A DNA stretch of 64,000 nucleotides from UBA1847 sp942492205 (GTDB taxonomy: Bacteria; Pseudomonadota; Gammaproteobacteria; Steroidobacterales; Woeseiaceae): NCBI GenBank assembly GCA_942492205.1, contig CALODT010000004.1, positions 1 to 64,000 of the forward strand, in the 5' to 3' direction. Below, in pieces: positions 25,101-33,843 of the stretch. The notes beneath the pieces are model-generated. The model did no database searches and was not told the DNA's origin. It saw nothing but the letters and a program-made list of their open reading frames with translations. The first letter of the stretch is position 1; every line of letters starts with the position of its first letter. Both the position numbers and the translations under genes were made by a program.

Positions 25101-27661
25101 CGCCGCACGAAGCGGTTGAGTGCTGCGGCCACCGCGACACCGCGCTGCACGTTGGCCATGTTGGCGCTGCCGTGAAGCGTGTGGCAGGCACGATAGAGTT
25201 TGTCCGTAACGTCGAACGGTGGTTCGTAGCCCTCACACGCCGACAGGTAATCCGTAATAACCTTGAGGTGTCCGGCTGTCTCCTTTGAGAAGATATCGTA
25301 GAGAACCGGGTCCATTTCGAGCGCAGCAACGGGGCTCGGCGGCGGCGCCCTCTCGGGCCGCTGCAGCGTGAGTACCGCGGCATTCGGGTCGCCTTCCGAG
25401 AAGGCGTTGGCACGAGCAATCAGCAGGCTGATGTCGGCTTCCGGATCGGTCCCGATTTCGAGCTGCTCGATCAGTTGAGGTACGGCCGCCGCTGCCTGCA
25501 TGATGAAATCCACCATCGGTGGCGTGCGCGGCAGCGTGCGGTTAATCAGCTTGTTCAACAGGTTTTCGACGGCCCAGCAATACTCGCCGATGCGCTCAGC
25601 TCCCACCATGCGGCCGCTGCCCTTCAGCGTGTGGAACGATCGGCGCACCGTTATGAGCGTCTCCATATCGTCCGGGGAGCTGACCCAACCCGGCAGATGC
25701 CGCTTGATCGATGCAACCTCCTCCTTGGCCTCCTCGATAAACAGCTCCAGCAATTCCGGATCCATATGCTCGGCATTTGGCGCGACGACAGGCAGGGGAA
25801 TGACGTCTGTAACCTGTGCCTGCGCGGTCTCATTCGCAGCCTGCGCAATCTCCTCAACCGAGAGTCGCTGTGTCGCCTCGACGCCCGCCTCTTCTTTGGG
25901 GACGGCCTGCAGCATTCGTTGCTCGACATCGCGCAACACGGCAAGACAGGCCTCCGCGTTATCCAGCATGTACCAGGGCTCGCTCCGGCCTGCCTTCACC
26001 GTCTCCATGTAGTACTCGATACTGACAATGGCGTCTGCCAGGCGATCGGTCTCTCGCTGGGTCAACTGGCCCGGTCCGCCGCTACTCAGCATCGCGCCGA
26101 CCAGGCTGCCAATGCGCTCCACAACTTCCATGGCGCGCGGCTTATCCAGCATCAGGAGGCCCGCCTTGATGCCCTTAATCAGCGTCGGGACGCTGTCGAG
26201 CCCCTGCGAAGGCGCCTGGTCCGAAATGCTCTGGCTGATCGTTTCCTTGATTCGAGCCAGATTGATGATGCACTCGCGCATTACCGACTCGGCAACCTGT
26301 CGAAACGCATCATCGTCGCCGGCCGTTTCTGCTTCGGACCCGCCAGCATCCGGCTGCGGCATCGTCAGTCGCAGCAGTTGCTGATCGAGGCGGTCCTCCA
26401 CTCGCAGCAAGGTTGACGCAATATCGAGAATAATCTGGTCGTTCGCGACGCCGCCACGCTCGACGACGAGCTTCAATCGATCGATTTCTGCATCAATATC
26501 GCCGCGCAGCTCACCGAGACCCAGAACGCCAAGCGTGTCACTGATCTTCTTCAGCAGTTCGAGCTGCGGTACTAACTCGGAGGACTTGTTCAAACCGGTG
26601 CGGACGAAGATGTCGAGCACGTCTTTCACGCGCGCGAGATCTTCCTTGATCGCAGAGCCGACGGTGGCCATCAACTTCGCACTGGGGGCTGAGAGCGCGT
26701 CCCGCGCGTCTTCGACCTGCTGATCGCCTGGCAGCAACTCGGAGAGATTGAATGCAGCGCGGATCTCGCTGATGCGTTCGCCAGCGTTGCTCGATCGCGC
26801 CACGTAGTACAGCAGGTTGTTCAGCAAGTCCGCGATCGGGTGGCGATCGTAAGCAAGCAGCCCCTCGTCGATAACGTATTTCAACTGCCTGTCGGCCTGG
26901 CCCAGCAGACGTTTTATCGAGATGGAGGTTTCCAGCCCGCCGTTCTGCAGCGACTCCAGCACGCCGCCGACAATCCACCAGAGCTGATACATGTCGTCAC
27001 GCGTGGCCGAGTTTTCCAGCGCAGCGGCAACGTTCGTCAGAGTTTGCAAGTGGCGAGAGGTATCTCCGCCCTTGATCCAGCCGAGCAGCGCAAGCTGGAA
27101 TTTCGGCCGCAGCTGTTTCGCGACCACAACAGGATCCTCGCCGCTGCCTTGACGATCGGCAACCTTCTTGCCGGAGCGGCTCGGTGACAGGTTCAGCAAC
27201 AGCAGCGTGCCCTCGGACAACAGCGGTTCGCCGCGAGCGGCACGCAGGTCATTCAACATTGGCAGCAGCACAAGTGCGATATCGCGACCGCCACCCAGGA
27301 GTTTTTCGATATAGATGGGCAACTGCACCATCGAGCGCGTGAGGGCATCGAGGCCATCCTCGCGTCCCTTGCCGGGTCGCAGGTTCGCCAGGTACTTGCA
27401 GGCGAGTTCCATCTCCTCGACCAGCAATGCCGCGCCGTAGGTCTCGGTAATCTGCAGCGCCCCACGCGCCTGGTGCAACAGCTCGCCGGCCCTGTTCAAG
27501 GCAGCAGTGCCGCCCCTTCCATCAACACAATCCTCGAGCGCAAGATGCGCATTGCGGATGGTTTCCATGAGTTCGGTACTGACAATCACCAGCCCACGAA
27601 CGGCGCCCTGACCGTCGTCGTCGCCGATTATCTGCTCATGAATGCCCGTGTTGCCCGTCAT
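22172..27661 (-). CDS. chpA: Hybrid chemosensory histidine kinase ChpA/PilL
   Basis: The 1,829-residue kinase controls type IV pilus motility. After a ChpA-type N-terminal region (1-600) come three clear Hpt domains with phospho-histidines His677 (FHTLKGSGRM), His827 (CHTLHGSANM) and His990 (LHTLKGGARM). A low-complexity Pro/Glu linker (about 1090-1220) follows, then a dimerisation coiled coil, an ATPase domain (HMLRNAVIHGIEDP N-box; DVADDGRGLD G-box), a CheW domain and a C-terminal receiver with Asp1754 (VILLDIEMPRMDG). Pseudomonas ChpA has more Hpt-like modules, so this is a reduced version. It should phosphorylate PilG and PilH. Confidence 0.92.
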   Translation of the reverse strand: MTGNTGIHEQIIGDDDGQGAVRGLVIVSTELMETIRNAHLALEDCVDGRGGTAALNRAGELLHQARGALQITETYGAALLVEEMELACKYLANLRPGKGREDGLDALTRSMVQLPIYIEKLLGGGRDIALVLLPMLNDLRAARGEPLLSEGTLLLLNLSPSRSGKKVADRQGSGEDPVVVAKQLRPKFQLALLGWIKGGDTSRHLQTLTNVAAALENSATRDDMYQLWWIVGGVLESLQNGGLETSISIKRLLGQADRQLKYVIDEGLLAYDRHPIADLLNNLLYYVARSSNAGERISEIRAAFNLSELLPGDQQVEDARDALSAPSAKLMATVGSAIKEDLARVKDVLDIFVRTGLNKSSELVPQLELLKKISDTLGVLGLGELRGDIDAEIDRLKLVVERGGVANDQIILDIASTLLRVEDRLDQQLLRLTMPQPDAGGSEAETAGDDDAFRQVAESVMRECIINLARIKETISQSISDQAPSQGLDSVPTLIKGIKAGLLMLDKPRAMEVVERIGSLVGAMLSSGGPGQLTQRETDRLADAIVSIEYYMETVKAGRSEPWYMLDNAEACLAVLRDVEQRMLQAVPKEEAGVEATQRLSVEEIAQAANETAQAQVTDVIPLPVVAPNAEHMDPELLELFIEEAKEEVASIKRHLPGWVSSPDDMETLITVRRSFHTLKGSGRMVGAERIGEYCWAVENLLNKLINRTLPRTPPMVDFIMQAAAAVPQLIEQLEIGTDPEADISLLIARANAFSEGDPNAAVLTLQRPERAPPPSPVAALEMDPVLYDIFSKETAGHLKVITDYLSACEGYEPPFDVTDKLYRACHTLHGSANMANVQRGVAVAAALNRFVRRVYDHKIGFQKSGLAALKAAAAAIATIVKDINSPDRDRADYTALIEHISMLADSVRPVEVPDEEPAEVLAPEPERTPEPESRPTMEPLSDEPEYDAEIASIFTEESAELLESAEKALLDWVRERSPQPMEELKRHLHTLKGGARMAGIAAMGNLSHELETLLISVDEGRVKATPAIEDLLQRSVDELHRMRDLVIAGKPVRTAAELEQRIQQAEAGFVVADDIGVEVDPGDTNVQEAPSAEFTFEPDDTVSMVIVDSRLVDDLAAGKPEQVEPPLIDSPAEPEEPPAVAPGEPALPAGSDAEESLVAETESEPGPIEPGLEPELAAEHEPTPEPAEPEPEPEMEPETEAEPAAVAERPAGAEVRALRPPEQRQEFARVDADLLEDLLNAAGEISIYHSRLNQQVSSFEFHVDELEQTIARLREQLRKLEIETEAQIMHGHQDTLVARDFDPLELDRYSNIQQLSRALAESASDLGSLKDLLKSVTNEAEGLLVQQSRVTAELQDGLMRTRMVPFERHVPRLTRLVRQVAQEAGKRAELAVEGASGELDRQVLEKMLPPFEHMLRNAVIHGIEDPAVRQAEGKPGMGRITIRLHREGAEMVIDVADDGRGLDVDAIRRKAYELDMLRPDSKVTDEEIMELILTPGFTTAGAVTQSAGRGVGMDVVANEVKKLGGNLRISSIIGQGTNFTVRLPFTLAITQALIVRTGEEVYALPLPTVEGVARIPRGELENLLSQSEPSYLYGEQSYKFRHLGMYLGGQAAKLPEDDTAVPVILVRAGEYSAALLVDEMLASREVVVKAVGPQLAGIRGVSGATILGDGRIILILDINALVRTGAPVVELKKAAPTPTDTRPLALVVDDSITVRRVTERFLHRNGMRVATARDGLDAISVMQEHKPDVILLDIEMPRMDGYEFASHVRNDPRVADVPIIMITSRVGDKHRARAIELGVNDYLGKPYQDSQLLEAIRRQLEDKGIELP

Positions 27662-27703
27662 TTAGTCGTCCGTGTCGCTCGCAAAATACGCCGTCCGTTC
27701 GTC

Positions 27704-29701
27704 TTATCCGGCTTTCGCCTGCGGTTTCTGCGGCGCCACTGTCGGTGGCCTGGCGTTGGCGGTTGTACGTGCCAGTACGCTCGCCTGCATCATTTCCGGT
27801 GGCAACGCGAACCCTTCGACGGTCTTCCTGAGCTGCGTCGCCAGTTCGGAAAGCTTCGAGATGGAAGCCGCTGTCGCCGAGGTCGCCTGGCCGGTCTGCT
27901 GGCTGATTTCCCGCAAGCGCGTTGTGCGGCGCGTGACATCCGCCGCCGAGCTGGCCTGCTGCCGCGCAGAGCCGGAAATATTCTGCACCAGGCTGGCGAT
28001 CTGATTCGAGACCTGTTCGATCTCGTCGAGCGCCGCGCCCGCGTTTTCGGCCAGCAATGCACCGCCCACCACGTCGGTGGTGCTACGCTCCATCGATATT
28101 ACCGCTTCGTTGGTATCAGACTGGATCGTCCGCACCAGCACTTCGATCTGCTTGGTCGCATTCGTGGAGCGCTCAGCCAGCCGCTGCACCTCATCAGCCA
28201 CCACGGCGAAGCCCCGACCGGCCTCGCCAGCCATCGAAGCCTGGATAGATGCATTCAGCGCGAGAATATTGGTCTGCTCGGCAATGTCGTTAATAAGCTC
28301 GATGATGTTGCCGATTTCCTGCGAGCTTTCGCCCAGTCGCTTGATGCGTTTCGACGTTTCCTGGATGGTCTCGCGTATGGCGTTCATGCCATCAATCGTT
28401 CGGCGGACGGCTTCGCCGCCTTTGTGCGCGACCTCGACCGAGTGACGCGCCACATCCGAAGAACGCTCGGCGTTACCCGACACCTCCTCGATCGAGGCTG
28501 CCATCGACACGATTGACTCGGTCGCAGCATTGATTTCATTCGCCTGGTTCTCGGCGGCGCGCGCCAGGTGCGCTGCCGTATTCTCGGTCTGCTTGGTTGC
28601 ATTATCGACCATCAGCGCAGTGTCATTGACCGTAGCAACCAGTTTGCGCAGTTCCTCGATCGCGAAGTTGAAAGAGTCTGCGATCGTGCCGGTAATATCT
28701 TCGGTTACCGTTGCTTCAACCGTCAGGTCGCCGTCCGCGAGACTGCCCATTTCATCGAGTAGCCGCAGAATTGCCTGCTGGTTGCGGTCGTTCTGTGCAG
28801 CTTGTTCCTTTGCCGCCTGTTCGAAAACCGCCGACTTGGCGTGCAGCATCTGCAGGCCTGCAAGCAGCAACAGCGCCAGCAAGATGGCACCAATGGGTAT
28901 CCAGGCTGTCTGCAGGAAGTCGGGCAACAGGCTCTCCGCGGCAGGCGATGAGGAGGCCGCAGCAAGCAGCTTTTCAGCGCTGGCGACCAGCTGCGACTGC
29001 GTTGCCGCCAGATCGCCAAGCTGGCCAAGCGCGGGCGCCAGCCGCGCGGAACTTTCCTCGATACTCGCCAGGCTGCCGGCGATCGGCACCAGCGCGATTT
29101 CGCGACCCTCGTTGTTCAGCGGACGAACGTCGAGGTCCGATTGCTCGCCCGCCAGCGCACTTGCAACATTCCGCAGAAACGCCACGTCAGCGGCCATCTC
29201 ATCGGCAGCAGCGCTTCCACCAGCGGGTAGACGCCCGGCGGTCTGCCTGAGGCGCTCGGCGCGCCTCTGGAATTCCTGGATGATGGCGGTCGAACCGGAA
29301 CGTTCGAGGAGCTCGTTCGACTTGTCGAGGATGGCACCTGCGTAGACGCCGATACTCGCCGCAGATTCCTGAACGACTTCAATGTCATCGCGGTTGACGA
29401 GGATTGCGGATGCCGCGGCCTGCAACTCACGCCAGTCGGCGGCTCGGCCCGGCACATTACCCTTTGTCGATGCCGTCAGCGTTTTGACGCTGCGATCCAA
29501 TTGCTCGAACGCGCCCTCGTCACCCGCGATCGCAGCCGCCGCCTGTGTCGGTATTGCCTGCGACAGTGCTGCCAGTTGCGTGGCGGACGAACTGCCTGCA
29601 CCAGCCTGGAAATAGAACAGGGCGGCTGCAATCAGCAGGCAAACTACCGCCAATCCGACAATGGAATTGAATGCAGACGAATTATCAGTTTTCGTGGCCA
29701 T
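27704..29701 (-). CDS. pilJ: Type IV pilus methyl-accepting chemotaxis protein
   Basis: PilJ is the receptor of the Chp pathway. From the ATG at 29701 the protein has 665 residues: TM1 near 15-35 (VGLAVVCLLIAAALFYF), a periplasmic helical region, TM2 near 290-310 (IPIGAILLALLLLAGL), a HAMP-like linker and a signalling coiled coil with the tip ALNASIQASMAGEAGRGFAV and VADEVQRLAERSTNATKQIE. AAAGG sits upstream of the chosen start, and the longer frame from 29827 would put 42 unrelated residues before it. It lies between pilI and chpA in one operon. The signal, in Pseudomonas thought to be pilin or surface contact, is not visible here. Confidence 0.92.
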   Translation of the reverse strand: MATKTDNSSAFNSIVGLAVVCLLIAAALFYFQAGAGSSSATQLAALSQAIPTQAAAAIAGDEGAFEQLDRSVKTLTASTKGNVPGRAADWRELQAAASAILVNRDDIEVVQESAASIGVYAGAILDKSNELLERSGSTAIIQEFQRRAERLRQTAGRLPAGGSAAADEMAADVAFLRNVASALAGEQSDLDVRPLNNEGREIALVPIAGSLASIEESSARLAPALGQLGDLAATQSQLVASAEKLLAAASSSPAAESLLPDFLQTAWIPIGAILLALLLLAGLQMLHAKSAVFEQAAKEQAAQNDRNQQAILRLLDEMGSLADGDLTVEATVTEDITGTIADSFNFAIEELRKLVATVNDTALMVDNATKQTENTAAHLARAAENQANEINAATESIVSMAASIEEVSGNAERSSDVARHSVEVAHKGGEAVRRTIDGMNAIRETIQETSKRIKRLGESSQEIGNIIELINDIAEQTNILALNASIQASMAGEAGRGFAVVADEVQRLAERSTNATKQIEVLVRTIQSDTNEAVISMERSTTDVVGGALLAENAGAALDEIEQVSNQIASLVQNISGSARQQASSAADVTRRTTRLREISQQTGQATSATAASISKLSELATQLRKTVEGFALPPEMMQASVLARTTANARPPTVAPQKPQAKAG

Positions 29702-29715
29702 AATTATCCGGACCT

Positions 29716-30279
29716 TTATTCCGCAGCAGCCTGCAGAAACGTTTTGCTTTCGACTAGATCGAAGAGATTGAATACGGGCCAGCGGTCCTCGCCCCTCGTA
29801 TAGGTTCCGCCCAGGAAATTCTCGCAACGGACGATGGTCTTTACGGCCTGGTCCGTGAACTCATGATCCATGAAGCGACGGAAACCGAGCACCTCGTCGA
29901 CAACGATTCCAGCCGGGACCTCGCGATGATTCACGGAAATGACACGCGTCGCGCGCCTCAGGGTCGTGCGGCCACTTCCGAGCAGCAGCTTGATATCGAT
30001 GAGCGGTAGCAGCTGACCGCGAAGGTTGGCAATGCCCAGCAGCCAGCGCTTGGAGCCCGGAACCCGGGTTATAGCATCGGGCAGCATCAGGACCTCGCGG
30101 ACCTGCTCGCGATTCGCCACGAATTGTTCCTCGCCGATGCGGAATCCGACGCCTACCCATTCCGAGCGCAGCCCGCTGGCACCCTGGCCGGCGTGCGCCG
30201 CGCGGCTGCGATGCTCCATTTCCTGCAGCAACAGGAAAGGTTGCTCGACCAGTGCCGCAAGATCCGCGGAATTACTCAT
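29716..30279 (-). CDS. pilI: CheW-like coupling protein PilI
   Basis: The 187-residue protein carries one CheW domain: VGVGFRIGEEQFVANREQVR, the hallmark GIANLRGQLLPLIDIKLLLG, and VVDEVLGFRRFM. PilI bridges the PilJ receptor and the ChpA kinase at the cell pole. Its ATG follows the pilH stop with no gap, consistent with the fixed pilG-pilH-pilI-pilJ gene order in gammaproteobacteria. The N-terminal 45 residues precede the domain and are typical of PilI. Confidence 0.92.
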   Translation of the reverse strand: MSNSADLAALVEQPFLLLQEMEHRSRAAHAGQGASGLRSEWVGVGFRIGEEQFVANREQVREVLMLPDAITRVPGSKRWLLGIANLRGQLLPLIDIKLLLGSGRTTLRRATRVISVNHREVPAGIVVDEVLGFRRFMDHEFTDQAVKTIVRCENFLGGTYTRGEDRWPVFNLFDLVESKTFLQAAAE

Positions 30280-30645
30280 TCAGCCTGCCATTACCGAGTT
30301 GATGGTGGCAATCAGGTCCTTATCGGACACCGGCTTCACGACATACTCGACGGCGCCCTGCCGCATGCCCCAGATCTTGTCGGTTTCCTGGTCTTTGGTC
30401 GTAATCATGATGACCGGGATATCCGCCGTTTTCGGGTCCCGGGTCAGCTTGCGAGTCGCCTGGAAACCGTTCATGCCTGGCATGACGACATCCATCAGGA
30501 TGCAATCCGGACGTGCCGTCTGTGCCGCTTTCAAGCCTTCCTCACCGCTATCGGCCACCAGCGTTTCAAAGCCGGCTTTTTCGAGCATGTTCTGGAACAG
30601 GTGCAGCTCGGTCGGCGAATCATCAATGATTAAAACAACAGCCAT
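30280..30645 (-). CDS. pilH: Response regulator PilH
   Basis: This single-domain receiver of 121 residues has the acidic pair Asp8-Asp9 (LIIDDSPTE), phospho-acceptor Asp52 (ILMDVVMPGMNGF), the switch threonine in MITTKDQE and Lys in VVKPVSDKD. In the Chp pathway PilH acts opposite PilG, influencing pilus retraction or serving as a phosphate sink. It follows pilG by 12 bases. Order and sequence both support PilH over a generic CheY. Confidence 0.92.
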   Translation of the reverse strand: MAVVLIIDDSPTELHLFQNMLEKAGFETLVADSGEEGLKAAQTARPDCILMDVVMPGMNGFQATRKLTRDPKTADIPVIMITTKDQETDKIWGMRQGAVEYVVKPVSDKDLIATINSVMAG

Positions 30646-30657
30646 GTGCTTAACTTC

Positions 30658-31050
30658 CTAGTTGATCTGGTTGGAGATCGCGCCAAGCAGTTCGTCCTTC
30701 GTGAACGGCTTGGTGAGGTATTGCTCGGAGCCGACAATTCGACCGCGAGCTCGATCGAACAGACCGTCCTTGCTCGACAGCATGATGACTGGCGTCTCCT
30801 TGAATACCTTGTTGTGCTTGATCAGTGAGCAGGTTTCGTAACCGTCGAGGCGCGGCATCATGATGTCGACGAAGATCAGGTCAGGCTGGTGGTCCGCTAT
30901 CTTGGACAGCGCGTCGAACCCGTCGATTGCCGTAAACACCTGGCAGCCCTCTTTGGACAGCAGCGTCTCAGCGGTACGGCGAATGGTCTTGCTATCGTCT
31001 ACAACAAGGATCTTTAGGCCGCTCAAGGAGCGGTTTGCGTTACTTGACAC
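30658..31050 (-). CDS. pilG: Response regulator PilG
   Basis: The 130-residue receiver has Asp18-Asp19 (ILVVDDSKTIRR), phospho-acceptor Asp62 (IFVDIMMPRLDGYET) and the conserved LSSKDGLFDRARG and YLTKPFTKDELL of PilG. In Pseudomonas, PilG promotes pilus extension and activates the adenylate cyclase CyaB. The start is a GTG at 31050 preceded by GGGGAA. It is the first gene of the operon and is divergent from gshB across about 160 bases, where the operon promoter must lie. Confidence 0.93.
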   Translation of the reverse strand: MSSNANRSLSGLKILVVDDSKTIRRTAETLLSKEGCQVFTAIDGFDALSKIADHQPDLIFVDIMMPRLDGYETCSLIKHNKVFKETPVIMLSSKDGLFDRARGRIVGSEQYLTKPFTKDELLGAISNQIN

Positions 31051-31209
31051 CGAATTTCCCCACGTTCAAAACCGACTTTTACCATATTGACATAAGTGCC
31101 GCTACGACGCTCGCCGCGTTACGCAAATTCCTCCGAAATCCGGCGCTTGCGGCGGTTTTCGCTGTATAGTTGGCGGCGTCTCGTCAAAAGCTCGGAAGTT
31201 CTGCAAAAG

Positions 31210-32166
31210 ATGGCCGCAAACCCCCTCAAGATCGGCATCATTATGGATCCGATCGGATCCATCACCCCGAAAAAGGACAGCTCGTTTGCCATGCTGCTGG
31301 AGGCTCAGCGGCGCGGCGCAGAACTGCACTATTTCGAGCAGAAGGATCTCTACATGAAGGCCGGCACCGCGTACGGTCGCTCGCGGCAGCTGACGATCCA
31401 GGACACCCCGGCTGACTGGTTTGAACTCGGCGCAGCAAAGGACATCGAGCTCGCACAGCTCGACGTCATCCTGATGCGCAAAGATCCACCATTCGACATG
31501 GAATACGTCTACACGACTTACATGCTCGATCGAGCGAAGCTCGACGGCGCGCTGGTCGTCAATGACCCACAGGCGCTCCGGGACATGAATGAGAAAGTCT
31601 ATACGGCGTGGTTCCCCCAGTGCACGCCTGTCACGCTGATTACACGGTCGATGGCCGATATGAAGGCGTTCCTGGAGGAGCACAAACGCATCGTCGTCAA
31701 GCCGCTCGACGGGATGGGCGGTCGCTCTATCTTCGTCGTGCAGAAAGGCGACAACAACGCCAACGTGATCTTCGAGACCCTGACTGACTACAACCAACAG
31801 TTCGCGATGGCACAAGTGTTCATTCCGGAAATCTCTCTGGGTGACAAACGCATCTTGCTGATTGACGGCGAGCCGGTCCCGCATGCGCTCGCGCGCATCC
31901 CATCCGGCGACGACAATCGCGGCAACATGGTCGCCGGCGCGGTCGCAAAGGGCCAGCCGCTCTCCGCCAGCGACCTCGACATCTGCGGGCAGGTTGGGCC
32001 TGTGCTGCGTGACGCGGGAGTGCTGTTTGCAGGCATCGATGTCATCGGCGACTACCTGACCGAGGTCAACGTGACCAGTCCAACCGGTATCCGCGAGCTC
32101 GACCGACAGTTCGACATCAATATTGCCGGGCTCATGTTCGATGCCATCGAGAAGAAGCTCGCCTGA
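31210..32166 (+). CDS. gshB: Glutathione synthetase
   Basis: GshB joins gamma-glutamylcysteine and glycine with ATP. The 318-residue protein shows the N-terminal KIGIIMDPIGSITPKKDSSF, the ATP-grasp segment RIVVKPLDGMGGRSIFVV and the C-terminal VNVTSPTGIRELDR, all typical. The ATG at 31210 matches the family start; the open frame extends upstream to 31096 without family sequence. Its place between pilG and a tonB-like gene is the same as in Pseudomonas. It supplies glutathione, which FrmA and the gamma-glutamyltransferase encoded nearby would use. Confidence 0.95.
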   Translation: MAANPLKIGIIMDPIGSITPKKDSSFAMLLEAQRRGAELHYFEQKDLYMKAGTAYGRSRQLTIQDTPADWFELGAAKDIELAQLDVILMRKDPPFDMEYVYTTYMLDRAKLDGALVVNDPQALRDMNEKVYTAWFPQCTPVTLITRSMADMKAFLEEHKRIVVKPLDGMGGRSIFVVQKGDNNANVIFETLTDYNQQFAMAQVFIPEISLGDKRILLIDGEPVPHALARIPSGDDNRGNMVAGAVAKGQPLSASDLDICGQVGPVLRDAGVLFAGIDVIGDYLTEVNVTSPTGIRELDRQFDINIAGLMFDAIEKKLA

Positions 32167-32308
32167 GCCAAAGGGCCTGCCAGATCGCTCGACAGGCGGC
32201 GATGTGCGCGGTGGTGACCTGGGTCTCACTACGCCGAATCCTTAGCGTTTAGACTGGTATCAAATGACTAGCTGCTTGTTTATGTAAACAAAAAAGCGGA
32301 ACATTCTT

Positions 32309-33232
32309 TTGCGTATGGCCAATACCGCCCTCAACCATGACCCTCTCGACGAGCTGCTGCTCGTTGCGCCCGCGGCACCGGACCGGTTGCCGGCGATGTT
32401 GTTCCTTGCCGCCCTGGTGCACGGCATTCTCATTATCGGCGTTACCTTCAACGCTGCCCTCGGCAATCCGTTCGCCGACGCGATCTCACTGGAAGTTACG
32501 ATCGTTGCAGACCCGGACCAGCATATCGACCAGCCGGACGACGCCGCCTATCTCGCGCAGGCGAGCCAGATTGGCGGCGGCAACACTGCCGAGCAGGTCA
32601 GGCCCGCCGCACCGCTGCAAAGCGCGATGCCGGTCGACAATCTCGGCCACGAAGATGGAACCGGCCTGATCGACGCGACCGCACACCAGCAATCGGCCGA
32701 TGAGGTGCTCGCGACCGACAATGAAAGTGCAAACCGCGTAACGCTCAGCCCAAGGTCCGACCCGCAACCACTCGACAGCAAGGCGATCGCCATGGAAGCC
32801 GGCAGGGATGTGACGCTGCCATTGCCGCGGGAAGACAGGGCGTCGATGTTGATTCATGATGATGACCCGCGCCAGCTGATTGTCAGCGCAGACACGCGTG
32901 AGTCGGTCGTCGCGGCGTATCTCGACAACTGGAAACGCCGTGTAGAAGCGGTCGGCGAAACCTATTTGCCGGAACTCGGCGACCTCGGTGCGCTGACCGG
33001 CAGCCCGACGCTGATGGTAAGCATCGGCGCATCCGGCGATCTGAACGAAGCCGTCATTCGCAAGACCAGCGGCTCGACCGTTCTAGACCTCGCTGCACTC
33101 GACATCCTGCAGCGCGCGTCACCTTTCAATCCGTTCCCGGCAGAGATCGCCGCCGAATACGATACGGTGCGCTTCGAATACAAATGGCTGTTCACTGACC
33201 AGGTGGTATCGACAGCCCTGGTTTCGGACTGA
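32309..33232 (+). CDS. TonB-like energy-transducing protein (TonB3 type)
   Basis: The 307-residue protein has one N-terminal transmembrane helix (AMLFLAALVHGILIIGVTF), a long polar periplasmic spacer without the usual Pro-rich repeats, and a TonB C-terminal domain from about residue 195 (YLDNWKRRVEAVGETYLPEL, then SGSTVLDLAALDILQRASPF). In Pseudomonas the gene in this position, tonB3, is required for twitching motility and not for iron uptake. The start is uncertain: TTG at 32309 is well spaced from GCGGA, and ATG at 32315 is two codons later. Whether it serves BtuB is unknown. Confidence 0.78.
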   Translation: MRMANTALNHDPLDELLLVAPAAPDRLPAMLFLAALVHGILIIGVTFNAALGNPFADAISLEVTIVADPDQHIDQPDDAAYLAQASQIGGGNTAEQVRPAAPLQSAMPVDNLGHEDGTGLIDATAHQQSADEVLATDNESANRVTLSPRSDPQPLDSKAIAMEAGRDVTLPLPREDRASMLIHDDDPRQLIVSADTRESVVAAYLDNWKRRVEAVGETYLPELGDLGALTGSPTLMVSIGASGDLNEAVIRKTSGSTVLDLAALDILQRASPFNPFPAEIAAEYDTVRFEYKWLFTDQVVSTALVSD

Positions 33233-33279
33233 CGCCGGGGGCGCTTGTGCGCGACGGGTATTGGCTGGATACTGTGGGT

Positions 33280-33843
33280 ATGGGAGCCGACAGCACTCTT
33301 ACAAATCAACTGCTTATTGCCATGCCCGGTATGGCAGACCCGAATTTCAGCACCACGGTCACGCTCATCTGTGAACATAATGAAGATGGTGCGCTGGGAA
33401 TCGTGATCAACAGGCCGCTGACGCTGAAACTTTCAGGCTTGTTCGAACAACTCAACGTTGACGATCCGGCTCCGAACAGCGGCAATACACCCGTGCTTGC
33501 CGGCGGACCGGTCGGAATCGAACGCGGGTTCGTGCTGCATGGCCCCGGTTGGAGTTACGAGAACACCCTTCCGGTATCAGACGACATTCAGCTTACGCTG
33601 TCGCGAGACGTGATCGACGACATAGCGAGCGGTGCGGGCCCCGACAAGTCACTGGTCGCGCTGGGTTACGCAGGCTGGCAGCCCGGACAGCTCGAGGAAG
33701 AAATGCTCGCCAACTCCTGGCTCAATGTCACCGCAACACCGGAGCTGGTATTCGATACACCCTACGCAGAGCGTTGGGACTCGGCAGCGCGCACGCTCGG
33801 CATCGATATCGCCAGCATGTCATCGGATGCCGGTCACGCCTGA
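33280..33843 (+). CDS. yqgE: YqgE/AlgH family protein
   Basis: The 187-residue protein matches the YqgE/AlgH family: NQLLIAMPGMADPNFSTTV, GALGIVINRPL, VLAGGPV and the C-terminal TPYAERWDSAARTLGID. The family's function is unknown despite the old link with alginate regulation. The ATG at 33280 gives the family start; a GTG at 33247 adds 11 unmatched residues. It overlaps ruvX by 17 bases, a pairing conserved across gammaproteobacteria. Confidence 0.9.
   Translation: MGADSTLTNQLLIAMPGMADPNFSTTVTLICEHNEDGALGIVINRPLTLKLSGLFEQLNVDDPAPNSGNTPVLAGGPVGIERGFVLHGPGWSYENTLPVSDDIQLTLSRDVIDDIASGAGPDKSLVALGYAGWQPGQLEEEMLANSWLNVTATPELVFDTPYAERWDSAARTLGIDIASMSSDAGHA

Noticed and set aside
32167..32308. Terminator after gshB
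   Set aside because: A short GCCTG/CAGGC pairing exists but the loop is long and no T-run follows.
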